NCBI GenBank assembly: GCA_943737045.1
Contig: CALSFV010000667.1
Span: 62,001 to 126,000 of the forward strand
Direction: 5' to 3'
DNA length: 64,000 nucleotides
Origin: Parapristionchus giblindavisi
Lineage: Eukaryota; Nematoda; Chromadorea; Rhabditida; Diplogasteridae
Shown here: in pieces, positions 24,215 through 37,700 of the stretch
Layout of the letters: each line of letters begins with the position of its first letter
Position numbering within the stretch: the first letter of the stretch is position 1
Translations under genes and position numbers: made by a program
The notes under the pieces: model-generated
What the model was told of the DNA's origin: nothing
Seen by the model: the letters and a program-made list of their open reading frames with translations, nothing else
Database searches by the model: none

Positions 24215-25778
24215 CTATCTTCACTTTGGCATTTTATTGTGATAAAAAACGTTTAGCTCTTGTTACTGTTATAGTTATTGTTACAGTTTTGCTTTTTAGA
24301 GATAAATTGTTTGCAATCCATTGATTTCGAACGCTAAGCACCATTACATCATCATACTGTTAAAATTGAAAAATTGTTTTGATCTTTGATCTTTTATAAC
24401 GAAATCATCTTGACTATTGTGTTAGTGTTTCATCGTACATAGCCCAGTGATAATTCTTCGCTCATAACGAGACCTGATCTTTGATCTTTGGTGTCCATGT
24501 AGTCATTCCATGATTTTGTTCATTTATCTTTCAAATGGACATTACTTTTGAATACGATCTCTCTAAAAACAACGTTTCGAGAGCGGTCATGGCGTAAGAG
24601 ACCGGAGAAGGAGGACTTTCGATCTGGCCCTCCGTACTTTCATCATAGACACATACCGGGGACAGACCGATGAAAGTTGTAGTGAAAATGCCCTTAGGCT
24701 CAAACCCGGCTCACATATGTCGCATAAAATAAAAAATTGAAAAATTCATAACTTTTCAATCTTGATAGCTAGGACTTATATTTCTTTTTATTGGTGAATA
24801 ACATGTCGTGCACTCTTATAAACACTGCTGAGCAGTAATTTCATATCGTTCTGAATATGTTTTTTTCGTGTCTGATTTTCGGATTTTTCGGCTTCTATCC
24901 TCGTTGAAGAGAGACGGCGGGTAATGACATAGTTCATATTGTAGCCCTGCTTGCACCAAAATACCCACTGCTTATGGACAATTACCATGGACATGTGTGC
25001 GCGGGCAGTGTAGATATAGTACAGAATAAAGAACTTGCTAATATATTCAATAAAGGCACTAAAGTTAGAACAAAAAAATCTACTACTGTAAATAAAATAA
25101 TCGAAGAAATAAAATTAAATCATAATATCAAAGCCGCTCTAATCTTATAGATAAGGACTCTATCAACATAATCATCAACATTTTGGTATTGATTGCTCTA
25201 AAAAAAACAATAAGGACCATATAACTTTATTTCCACGATGAACAATTAGCCAACAACAACATATACTTTCACTACAAAGATGATGGTGTGCCGGCCACGG
25301 GCAGTCAAGTGACAAAATTCGAACGGATAATAATAATAATACAATCAAACTCTATAACTCTCTATAATAATATATTTAATCGAGCCCCTCTGTATGAATA
25401 TATTGTATTATGAAGCTAGACGAGAAATATTAGAACGTGACGCGTCCAGCATTGTTGCGAGTTAACAGGGGAAGTACAGACATGGGAGACTGGTGCAATC
25501 CGTAATAAGAGACAATAAAATGCATATTGAAGCTATGTGAAGAGAAGTCTGCACTCAATATGCGCTAATATTAAATAAACCAAAAAAATTCCTCCGGAAT
25601 GAGCTTTCAAGAAAATACAGTGAGAAATATAACGGATGAATAGGCGTGTGCAATAAACCGGTAGAGCTGACATCACAGAATAAAAAAAAGTTTGCGAATG
25701 TTTGTATGCTTATATCACAGTTGACGATGACACGAAGGGACGGGTCGCATAATCAATTAGACGGAGGGTAGGGGCCGA
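24043..25778. other. convergent intergenic region between paralog B and the PDXDC1-like gene
   Basis: No supported gene. It contains GATCTTTGATC motifs (24378-24395, 24476-24495) and a stretch from ~24690 (CATAACTTTTCAATCTTGAT) loosely resembling the Tc1-like remnant at 19200. The rest is AT-rich. Both flanking genes end here. Confidence 0.5.
24105..24214. repeat. (GATT)n microsatellite
   Basis: Imperfect to perfect GATT repeats in the 3' flank of paralog B. A much shorter tract (~8250-8280) lies at the same position after paralog A, so the array expanded in B or contracted in A. Confidence 0.9.
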
Positions 25779-28700
25779 TCAAGCTGCTGTAGTAGTCGGC
25801 GCTTCGGTCTCCGTCTCTTCTTCCTTTATTGTACCATTATCAGTGATCTTCTCTTTGCTGAAGTCATGAGGTTCCTAAAATCGATAATAGAATTGCCACA
25901 TTTATCTTAAAGAGTTAAATTTACTCGCCATATTTGGCATCACTTCCTCGTAGACTAAGAAAGCAAGAGAGCATTGTCAGAGCAGAGAATTTCTAATTAG
26001 ATCCTGGTGTGACTTTCATTTGTCAACATTCACATATTCGTTAATTTAAAATTATACAGATAAATGGATATGATTCATTTCACAGTACAACATTAGCATT
26101 AATTTAATTTTAATTTTAATTTAAAATACCTGAGGAGTGTCGATGGGAGTCATGGGAGTCTTGTTCTCTTCGTCGCCCTTTTTATGTTTGTACAGAACGT
26201 CTGTGGCTTGGATCTCACCTAAACTTACATTGTAGAAGTACTCAAGTTATCCATGGGATACCTGTCTTTAGGTTGAAACTGCGTCCCTTAATGTTTCCGT
26301 GATCGATGGGCGATAGCCAATTTACGATTGAGCCCATCAAGGGAAGTTGTCGCATGACTCCCTGCAAGGATAATCCTTTAAAATCATTCCTTCTTAGTCC
26401 AAGGTAGTCCAAAATTTGTGATTTGCGAAAATACATGTAAAGATTTCGTTTTTCTTGTTTTTTGGTTCATTGTATTTAAATCACAAAGTATCAGAAAATA
26501 ATGATCCGATAACAATGAATATTCAACCTCTTGCTGTATCCTAGCATCGTTCTCGTGTTTCAACTCTTCATTTGCAGCCTCGATTCCCTTTCGAATCTGC
26601 TCGGCAAGCGTATCGAGATACTGTAAGAAATGCAAGTCATACTTCGCTTGACAAAACGGCAATATCTCAATTTTGCATCGAACGAGTATTTGTTATGAGG
26701 CTTCAATAGCGAAAATACACTTATTCAGCATTATGAATTAGAGTTTTGACCTGTTGACTATTCTCGATTTCCTTTCCACGCTCAGCAACCATCTCCATGA
26801 GATCAGTGAGGTCTTTCGAATCAGAGAGCATACCGAATTTGACACAGTTCACGCCGAACCTACAATATACTTATGTACACTTTTATTAATTAACACTGAT
26901 CACATTTCGCAAAATAGTTATTACATTATCGAGGCTACTATAAAGGATTCAAACCTTGATATTATAAAAACCACGAAATGGCGCAAAGATTTATAGACGA
27001 ATTATAATAGAAAACGAACAATGACGATTCTCCCGATGAGAATGCAGTGTCAACCGATCGAAGGGAGTGGACAAGTTCCATATTGAGCATGGACACTTGT
27101 TGACGTTGTTTCTCATTCCACTCTTCAGGATTCGTCTCTTTGACGATTGAAGGAATGTAACTGAAATGTAAAATTGAAATAAATCAGTTCTAAAATTATC
27201 GCTTACGTTGTACAAAGACAGAGAAAAGAAGACTACACTCACAGAAAATTCCCGTGTCTATAAGGGAATTATTCCCTAGAAAAGTCTCTCTACGGAATTC
27301 TTCCCTTATAGATAAGGGAATTCGTCCCCTATGAGGGAATAAATCCCTTACCCATGAGGGAAGAATTCCGTAGAGAGACGTTACTAGGGAATTTTTTCTC
27401 TGTGTAGAAAGAAGAAAAGAAGAAGAAGGAAAGTATCATAGACAGTTTCTCGTTTTCTTTTTCGATTAGAACATAAAATATGTGAGACAGCTTACCAAAC
27501 AGCTCCTACACCCGCCCATTTCGAGATTGGAAGTTGGGCGAGTGAAGGGAAATCTGCTTTCATTGCGGCGAACTGTTGACGAGCCGAGACTGTCGAATCC
27601 ACGATGGCGAGTACCTGAAAGACGTACAGTCTATGCTAATACTATCTCGTCCAAGCGTTTTAAGACCAAAAAATTTAATGAGAATCTACATGGATCCATT
27701 ATAGGCAGTGTTGGAATCGTACCAAGTGTAATCGTACCTATTGTTTGCTCATATTCATAAAAACATGAGTCAATAAAATTCACTCAAAGAACATTTATGA
27801 GTGGACAAGATCATAAGGCATTGAAAACGTAAATCGTTGTGTTCTTACATCAGACAGTTGTTTTATCAAACGCTGGACGTGATCCATGTTGGAAGAATTC
27901 GCTGAAAATGTAACGATTTAACAAAGGCAAAAAATATGATGTTGATACCTGAAGCATGTTCGAGAGGACAGAATCTGAAAGCAGTTCCATGGAATCCACC
28001 AAGTTCGATCATATGGATGCCCAATGGTTGACATTCGCCAAGAAGACCTTGTCCCAACTCAAATATTCATTTTAGTCTATTTAAATATTTTAATAAGTTC
28101 GATGTTTAACAAATATTTGTACAGTCAGTGTGAAAGACGTTTATATGAAAGTTATACAGTTATACAAACCCAGCAGTTGACGCTCTCAGCATATTCCAGT
28201 TCAATTTCAATCTTCTTTGTCAGGGCGGCTAATTCATCGGCGTTTCTCTCCTCATCAGAGAGTGCACTCATCTTCCTGTGTGCCTTAATGTACAATTGTG
28301 ATTGTCTCAAACCCGTCTGGAGAGTGTCGTAGACTTACAGCAATGGCCTCTTTGAGAGGCTGGTACTTGTACTTGAAGATGAGTACAGAAGGAGCGATAT
28401 ATTGGTTCTTGAAGACCTGATAATAATGATAATGAAAAACGCTCACATATAATTAATACATTTAATGCCACTGACGACGATCGTGTTCGAAAGTTGGGCA
28501 AATAAAAGTAAAAATAATAGACCTTGTTTGCGAATTCGATGGCGTTGTCCACTCCGACGATGTCGATCTGAGCAAGGGCCGACAATCCCTTCAGCATCAC
28601 TTTACTCTGCAAAGAAAAAAATCAAATGCGTAAAAATCTCTATTTACCGAACAGCAAAAAATTCATTAAACTTCGCCAGCAAATCTATTTTATTATTAAA

Positions 28701-31700
28701 TTATTCACCAAGAAATATGCGTTCTCGACAATGTCCGTGATTCGCTTGGGCGTGAGGTACTGGCAGGCAACCCACCAGGGGAGTGTATCGAGCTTGGCAC
28801 GATAAGTGGGCTTGTACCCTTCGACTGAACGATGGATTGTCTGCAAATGCATACCGTACATCGTTAAAACAAACAAAATTGTTTTACCACAACAGGAGCG
28901 GTGGAGACTCCTAGCCAAAGGGCGAGAGGGAGCGTCATGGAATCTACTTGTGATAGAACATGCACGAGAACTTCTGTCGGCTCGCGAAGAGTGAGAGCAG
29001 CCACGGCCTGAACGTGGATAATATCGTAGCTATTAGTTCCATATATTAGATAGGCGCCTAATTAGTGTGATTGATTAGAGATGCAGTTACGCGCAATTAA
29101 AAATGTAATCATATTGTATTGCTGTTTTCTTGCACTATGTGGAATCACAAAAGAAATATCATCTAGAGTATTTCATCATTATTCTAATTTGAGCATAGTT
29201 CAATATTCTACGGGTTCGGCTATAACCATATGGCAATCACAGGAGAGAGAAATAAGGCACTAGGTCGAATGATAACCGTTGAATAAGAACTGACTGGATG
29301 ATAACCGGAAGCTACCAGATGAGAACTGAGCGTATGAGAACCCACTGAATGAGAACATACAGGATTAGAACCCACCGGATGAGCACTGCGCAAAATTTGG
29401 AATGAAATGGCCGCTGAGTACTCATCCGACACGTTCTCATTCAGTAGGTTCTCATTCGGTCGGTTCTAATACGCTCAGTTCTCACTTAGTGGGTTATCAT
29501 CCTATGGGTTCTCATTCACTCGGTTCTTAAGCGCTCAGTTCTCATTGAGTGGGTTCTTATACGCTCAGTTCTCATCCGGTAGCTTCCGGTTATCATCCAG
29601 TCGGTTCTTATTCAACGGTTATCATTCGACCTAGTGCCAGAAATAAGCATGAGCATTCATTAAAAATTATGCATGACTAAATACCTGTCCCACAATATGC
29701 AGCCAGAATCTGCACTTGTTCTTGCGGATGTCGATTATTTTGCTGATCATATCATTCTGGCCGAGAATGGATGATCCAACCACACCGAGTAACATCAATG
29801 GCTTCTTGCCTGCAGCGATGTCCTCATCGAGAAGCTTCTCGAATGCGTGATGGTCCTCAAGATTAAATCACCCAATACTTTTAATCCATTATGAACTGGT
29901 AAAGCAACGGTGAATTTTGTTGTAGTTAACAATATTTAAATGTGATTGATGGTGTCACATACAATTCTTCCTTCGATCTCTGACAGATCACCCTCGAGCT
30001 TGGGCAGAACGACGACGTCGCAGATGCCGAACTCGGCGGTCAAATAAGGAGCGATATCAAGGTGTAGGGCAGGGGAAACGTAGATCACTGGGGCACCCTG
30101 ACACAATACATTGCACATATTCAGTCATGGTAAGAAAACAATCGATAATATTGTTTTATTATCCAGAGTATGACGTATCAACACCAGACCTGTTCAGCGA
30201 ATGCTCGCCATCCCTTGGTCGCGTAGTCATTGCCGTAGGCTTGCTTGATGGCGAGTTTGACAGCGTGACCTTAAAATTATGATTCTGTAATCATTGAAGA
30301 AGATATAATAAAGTAATGACAAACCGATTCCATTACGAACAGCATTGGCAGTGCTACTCTCGGTCTCGGAACAGTAAACCTGAAAATATTCTTGCTTAGT
30401 TCGAAAAGCCATTTTAATCGATATGTTCATATTTCATTCTTGTATCGTCAATGTCTATAGTCTTAGTTGAAAGTAGTTGGTAAAGCGACGAACACATAAA
30501 ATGTGCGTTGGATGACTTATGTATGGGATTATGTGAACAGCGGTAACCATAAGCCCTCAAGACAAGAATGAGCTCTAGCGGTTTTTGATCGCTTACACTA
30601 CTTCGTAGACACGTACTGATATTCCACTCCGCTAATATTATGACATAGCATTCTAATAAATATTAATGAAAATGCACTCAATGTGAAGTTCAAAAAAAAA
30701 CTAACCATAGCATCAGGGAATCGAAACAGTTGCGTGAATGTAGCTGACGTATTACCAAACAACCACGAAGCGATGCTCTGTTTGTGATGACTACCAAGTA
30801 GATCGATATAGGCCTTCAGAGATGATGACGTCACGAGGGTTCGACCGAGTTCGCTCAAACTCTTCCTGTAATGTAAGTAATGTTAATTTCGCCATTACAA
30901 TTATTGCAAAGATTATTTATTATCATAGAAAATAAAGATTCCTTGACTGTAAGAACATCTACAGATTTTGATATTGAATATTCGGTGTTTCGACCTTTTT
31001 TTTAATGAGGACTTTTGCGTGAGAATATGGTACTTATAACTGTGTTTACATTTACAAATATACAAACTCACTTGAGGTTTCTTCCGCTCTGACCCGCCGT
31101 TGCTTCATCCCTGCCCAGCCAGTCATCATTAACGATAAGTTGCTCAAGCTGTTCAAGGACGGGAGATACGGAACTGGAGGAGAGACGAGAAGTACGACGT
31201 TCGATGGGCTTGGGCTACCAAAGAATGGGATTATTAATCATAACAACTGTTAAATCGTCTCTAAATAGCTTAATCGTTGTAGCAACCTATAACAACCTTA
31301 AGAAAAGATTTTCGCCAAAAATATGTTTTTGCCATACTAAATAAGTGAAGCTTTACCTGGCAAACAGATGCTTTTCTAGCCTCATCGGACACTCCTGAGT
31401 CGTTTGAAGAGCTCTTTGCACTGCCTGGAGAAGGCTGAGACTGCTGCTCCATCTTACTGTAATAAATAGTTATGAGAAATGTTTAAATTGGTTATAACCT
31501 GACCAGCCGGCACGTTTTGAAACTCCCTATTGAGAACTAATTCAAAATTAAAATAATGAAAGTTTTGTGGCAAAGTGATTTTTCATTTATTGATAGACTA
31601 TTTAACTAGAAAATAGAAAAGGACCGTAAAAATAGCTGTTACCAATTTCCTACAGCGACATGTGTAGTAGATAAAAGCGTGATTTTCGATTGGAAGGAGG

Positions 31701-34700
31701 ACACTATTCACTGGTCTCTTTGCTTTCTTCCACAATTTCTGCTCCTCCTACTCTCATTCTTATCTCTGACTTCTCTCCTCTTTTATGCTCTCACAACAGC
31801 GCATATGATTTAGTTTCACTCTGTCTCCCTCTCCCACTCTCTCTCTCCTTCTCTCTCCCACTCTCTCTCTCTCCTTCTCTTTCTCTCTCCCACTCTCTCT
31901 CTCCTTCTCTCTCTCTTCCACTCTCTCTCCATCTCTCAATCTCTATCTTTCTCTCATCTGCCCATGTCCCTCGCAATCTCTGTATTCCCTCTGCGATTCC
32001 TCTCCTGAAAACCCGGATGGACCCAAGGGCCAAGAGATAGACGGAGAGACAGAAAAGACCAAAAGATGAATAAAGAGCGTATAAAACGTCGTGCATCCTT
32101 TATTGTCTTCCTTAATAACCCCGTTTTCTTCTCTCTCCCAATTATGTTCCTCTCAACATCATTCGTTCATTTTTTTTCATATAGGCCCGCGGAAGAGACC
32201 ATGGTATGTAACCAGAATTTTGCAAAGGATAATGAAAAGAATGTCTTGTTATGGTTTTGCAGAGGATATATTGGAAAAGAAAAAAATATATTAGGTGTTC
32301 GGGCACCTATTTCAGACACCGTAGAAGAATTTATATTCCGCATCCTGGAGGACCTCGCGCTTCAATTTGTGAATTATTGTAGTGCCCATTGTGCACTATC
32401 ACCTTCATCATCCATAACATTTACATTTGAATACTCAACAGGCATTGGGGCCAAAATAGAATTAAAGATTAGAATTCGGAAAACAAAACGGGAGTGTAAA
32501 TCTACTGGAAGCATTGTCAGAATAAATTTATGAACAATTTTCCATTCAGAAAATAGGTGTGATCATGAAAAGAATTACTTTTGAAGTTGTGACAAGGACT
32601 TTTCCGGATTGTGGGCTCAATAAACCAATCTCCTTCGTATTTGAGTCCCTGTCATATTTTAACGACATAGCCAGGTATCCCCTTACTTACAATTCATCAA
32701 TGGACTCTAGAGTGGATGTTGACCTTCTCAGCAGGACTGGAGATGATAAATCGTAAGAGGAAGACCGAAGACAGATCATATTGCACTAGTATGACGAAGT
32801 AAGAAAAAAGGAGTGGGGCTATAACCGAAGTGAAGTTGGAGACGCCTCGTTGTTTGGTTCGTGTATGAACGACCTGAGAGTCAATCACATAAGCTATTCA
32901 TGAAGTACGAGAAATGGATCGTCGACACCGCAAAAGTCACTAATCCAAGCAGAAAGCAGGGGGCTTCAGTCCAAGTTTGGAGAGGACAATAGATGAATGG
33001 GCAACAACAACAAAAGCATCTGGATGAATAGAGAGGGCAAAGATATTTTTATCTCGTGTAAGAGAATGAAAAGATAGACCCTCGAGTTCGTCCTCGAGTC
33101 GCAAAAAAGTGAATACAGCCCAAATTAAGCCATGATACTATGAAGAATAGGACGGAAGAAAGAGCACATGACAAAAAGGAGACATTGCTGCTGAAGATGG
33201 AAAGTTGAGATGAGTGAGAAAGAGACATTTGCTAATTAGTGGCTAAGAAAGTGGAGGGATTATGTGACTTCTACTCTCCGTATACGGCTCGGTCTCTCCT
33301 TCTCTGCTTCTCCCATGTTATTGCCTCTGTTCCTATTTGCCTCTGTTCCTCAATCTTTATCCGTACCTATAATCATGCCTCAAGATGTTTGTTATCTTCT
33401 CAAGCGAGTCAGTTCCTCATGTTCCTTACCTTCTGATAACATTCCTTCTATCATTTATAAAAATTGTCACTCAACCTTAGCCTACCCTCTTTCTCTAATC
33501 TTCAATTACTCTATCGCATTGGGAGAGATTCCTTCCATATGGAAAATCTCCACAATAATTCCAATCCCCAAGATTTCCTCCCCATCTATTGTTTCCCATT
33601 TTCGTCCAATCTCGCTCACTCCCATTGCATGTAAAGTTTTAGAACGTTTTCTCAAACCGCGCATTATGAAATGGTGTAATATCCACAATGTAATCCCTCA
33701 GGAACAATTCGGTTTTATGTCCGGTAGATCTACTGTATCCCAACTCCTGCATTGTACCCAGGCATGGCGTAACTCTATTGACCGCGATCTCTGTACCGAT
33801 GTAATATATATTGATCTTGCTAAGGCATTCGACTCTGTTTCTCACTCTAAACTTTTACATAAGTTGGAGTCTATTGGAATCAGAAGTAACATTCTTGCGT
33901 GGTTTAATTCATTTTTAGATAATCGATCTTTTAGAGTACGTCTTGGTGATTCCCTCTCTTCTGAGAGGGATGTCACATCAGGAGTACCACAAGGTACAGT
34001 TTTGGGCCCACTACTGTTTTTGATCTATCTTTCGGAACTACCCAGGGTTATAGATCCTCTCCCTTTAATAGATATAAAAATTTTTGCTGATGACATCAAA
34101 CTATACTCTACATTTAGTCCATTACAACCATTAGCTTCTCATACTCAACTTTCTCAGGGTATTTCACTTATAGTAGAATACTGTCAAAAATGGCAGTTGA
34201 CAGTTGCACAAAACAAATGCACTGTACTTTATATAGGCAAAAACAACCCCTCTCTGCCATACTGTATCCACTCTCATCCACTTCCTTCATCTCTATCTAC
34301 CCGTGACCTAGGAGTCTTTCTTGACCCTCTTCTCAATTTTTCCTCTCACATTTCCATTATCACAAAGAAAGCCATCTCTTTAGTGTATCTTCTATTTCGT
34401 TCGATCTCCTGTACTAGACCCAATGTTTATATTCATGCCTTTAAATGTTATATCCTTCCCATTATTGAATATGCATCCCCAGTATGGTCCCCTTCCTCTA
34501 AGGGTCTTGTTCGTAAATTAGAGAACGTGTCCCATTTATTTACCCGTCTCTTGTATTATCGGTGTTTCCACACAGGTATCTTCCCCCATTATCTTGATAG
34601 ATTAACCTTGTTCAATCTCTCTACCCTCTATCATAGACGAACAGTGATCGATATCATTTATGCTTTAAAGATTCTTCGTTGTGAAGTAGATCTTCCATCT

Positions 34701-37700
34701 AGCCATTTCTTTGTTTTCAAACCTACATTTGGTCGATTATCTTGTTTTGCATTTCATATTCCTGTAACTAGACGTGAAAACCTCCGTTCATCTTTTGCTG
34801 TTAGGTGTGCCCGTTTATTGACCAAATTACATTGTGTTACTGGTTCACCCACCCTGTTACATAGCACCCCAATCATTAAAGCTAAATTAATTTCTTGCCC
34901 TGACCTTATTGCTAAATTAGGAATTACCATCACACCTCTTTAGTGCACTTCCTCATAGTAGACTCGATTCAATCCGATATATATTGAATCAATGCGGACT
35001 CCTCCCCCGCCAGGTCTTGCCAACCTACCTTAGATCATGTTGATCTTTGATCTTATTAAGTCTACATATGAAGACCCGCACTCCCCTCCCACTTCTCCCT
35101 CCCCAATTCCTACCACCCACTCCCGATTCTCCTATTCACTTATTTATTATTCGTTTCAAATGTTGTCACATCTTTATTGGATGTATGATAAATAAATAAA
35201 TAAATAAATGTTGTCATTGTCGCTCATCTCCTCTCGTTCTCTCTATTTCACTGAAGACGAGTCCATTATCCACTGTGGCATATGTTGATGAGTCCTCATC
35301 TCTAGTCTCTATTTCTCTCCACTCTCTCACTTTCCTATTGTCTCTCTCCGCTCTCACTTCACCTATGACCCCTCCCTTCCTGCATGACTAGCTAGCAGTC
35401 TTGAACTATCTCTTTCACTGTGAGTGAATTATTCACTCTCTCTTCACTTTCCATCTCTCTCTCTCCCTCTCTCTCCTTCTCTCATCATAAGTAAGGCCAC
35501 TATCCTCTCGGACATATGATTGAGTCATACTATAGAAGTGAGGAGGAAGTTGAGTAGCTAAAGAGTAGAGGGATCCGAGAAGTTCACTATAGTTATTAGG
35601 TGTGATATCGAGTCGATCGAGATGTGAAAAGGGGCACAAAAAATCAGCTGAAGTTGCAATGATGATAGTAAAAGAGTAAAAAGTGAGGAAATAAAGTTTC
35701 AGATATCTAAAGGACCACAGGAAATTACGGCTTCATTGAATAGTTTCACGAATCAACTCAAGATAAGGTATATGATAACAAAATAAGGTCAGGAAATATA
35801 CGCAGTATGTCTTACGCGATGTTATCCTCGAAAATGACTAAAGAGGGCTAGATTGTGGATACTCGTGCGAGTTTCAATTAGAGAAGGAAGAAAATGAGGT
35901 TGTAAACTAGACGATGGAGTACCACTGAAGGCTTCTCTTATATTTATCAATAAAATGACGGAAAATCTCAAAATAATAATCACAAGATGATTTCTGTTTT
36001 GACCATTTTTAATGAGCTTCGAGACGAAATCTAACGAAAATCTGGACTCGTTCAAACAGAATGTTTGATGAAATGAATCTACAAGAGCACTTCTGTTATC
36101 GAGGAAGTGCATATTTTAGTCTTACGTAGCTTAAATATGCCCGCGGGCAGTAGAAGAACGCCTTGTACATAGCGCCTTTGAGAAATATGAGTGAAAGAGG
36201 AGGAGAGCACGTTGACTACAGTAGCTCATAATGCAGTTAGTATTGGGAGACAAAGGAGAATAGATAATGGAAATGTGAATGATAATCCACTTCCAGATGT
36301 CTAAATACTTACTAAGTAAAAAAAGTAGTAAGTAAAATTTGTTAGTAAGATTTATACGTAAGACTTAATAAAACTAAGAATTTAAGTAAGGCAGAGTTTT
36401 CTAGACCAAAACTTTTGTCGAACAAAACATTGGTGTAATACAGCAGATAAACATTGTATGCGCTTAGCAATCAGACAATGATCAAACATTTAAGTTAAGT
36501 GATCCTTCTCTATTTTAACATAAAAGTAAAGGTAAGAACAATCGTAAAAAATGTTCAGCCGAATGAAGAATCAGAGCCAAATACTAAGTGGATAAAGCCG
36601 TCAAAAGAGAGGAGGCAGAGATGAAGAGGCCTCTTTAATGAATAAAGGCACAGACACATTGGATAGACAATGAAATGAGGAACTAAATGAACAGCCAATG
36701 ACCATTTTCCTATGATTGTGATCGTATTCCACTGGATTCACTAATAGTTTGCAGTACCGGACCTACAATGAAATAAGGCAAATAGATTGGATTGGTTGTT
36801 TTACTGACACAGAACCTTCTGGTCCATAAAACCGTACAGGAATTGTTATTGTAAGTAAGAGGTAGCGAGCGAAAAAAGAGAATGAAAGTTTGACGAGAGC
36901 ACGGCTGAAAATGGGATTCCCTGTAGGGCACCCAGCCACTCGTTTATTGCTTATTTTGTGCCGTTGCTCCTGAGTCTCTCTTCCATTTCCAATGGTCCAC
37001 TATTCTCTGTTGTGGAAGACTATCTCTCATTCTCACTCTCACCTCCTCCTCCTATCCCTCGTCCTATCTACCTTTTCTCCTTCATCCCTCTCTTCTACCT
37101 TCTGCCCCTAACTCAATATCTTCCTGTTCATCCCTTTCTTCCTCTTCTTCCATTTTCAGCAATCGCTTCAGTTCTCCTTGTTTAGGCAAACAATCGTTGA
37201 ATCGGAAGAATAAGGAGGAATTGGGGAGAGGGAGGGAGGGAGGGAGAGAGGGAGGAAGAGATAGAGAGAGAGATGAGAGAGGGGTTAGAGGAAGATAGAT
37301 ACTCATCTTCTCTTCTTAATAGTACTCAATTGAGTTTCGTCTTTGTCAACGAGATGACTACTTCTGCAGATCCCCCATCTACATGTAGTGTAGTCAAGAG
37401 GATAAACGAATACAACTATTTGGTGAACTCGATCCTTCTAGAGTTGCTCAAGGAACTCGGGAAAAGATATAATCAAAAATATAATGAACGTGTTTTGAGA
37501 AACCGTGATTTTTAAATTTAAGACACCGGCTCAGTAAGACTCCCGGTAGTGCCGGACATCGACCTCACCGATTTGGCTCAAAATTTTTTTGTGGATATCC
37601 CCATGGCCCCCCGTCACAAAATGGGTATTCATTTGGGCTGGGTCCTTGAAACATGAATGTGGCGGGTTCTCGAAATTTGAAAACTCGATTTTCACCAAAA

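Noticed and set aside
31690..32040. ORFs of Leu/Ser/Pro repeats (also at 45572-45919 and 47180-47714)
   Set aside because: Translations of CT/GA tracts, low complexity in all frames.
37357..37515. ORF starting MTTSADPPSTCSVV with a helical C-terminus, plus strand
   Set aside because: It looks somewhat protein-like but has no good splice partner, sits in an intron beside the foldback insertion, and matches no family I know.
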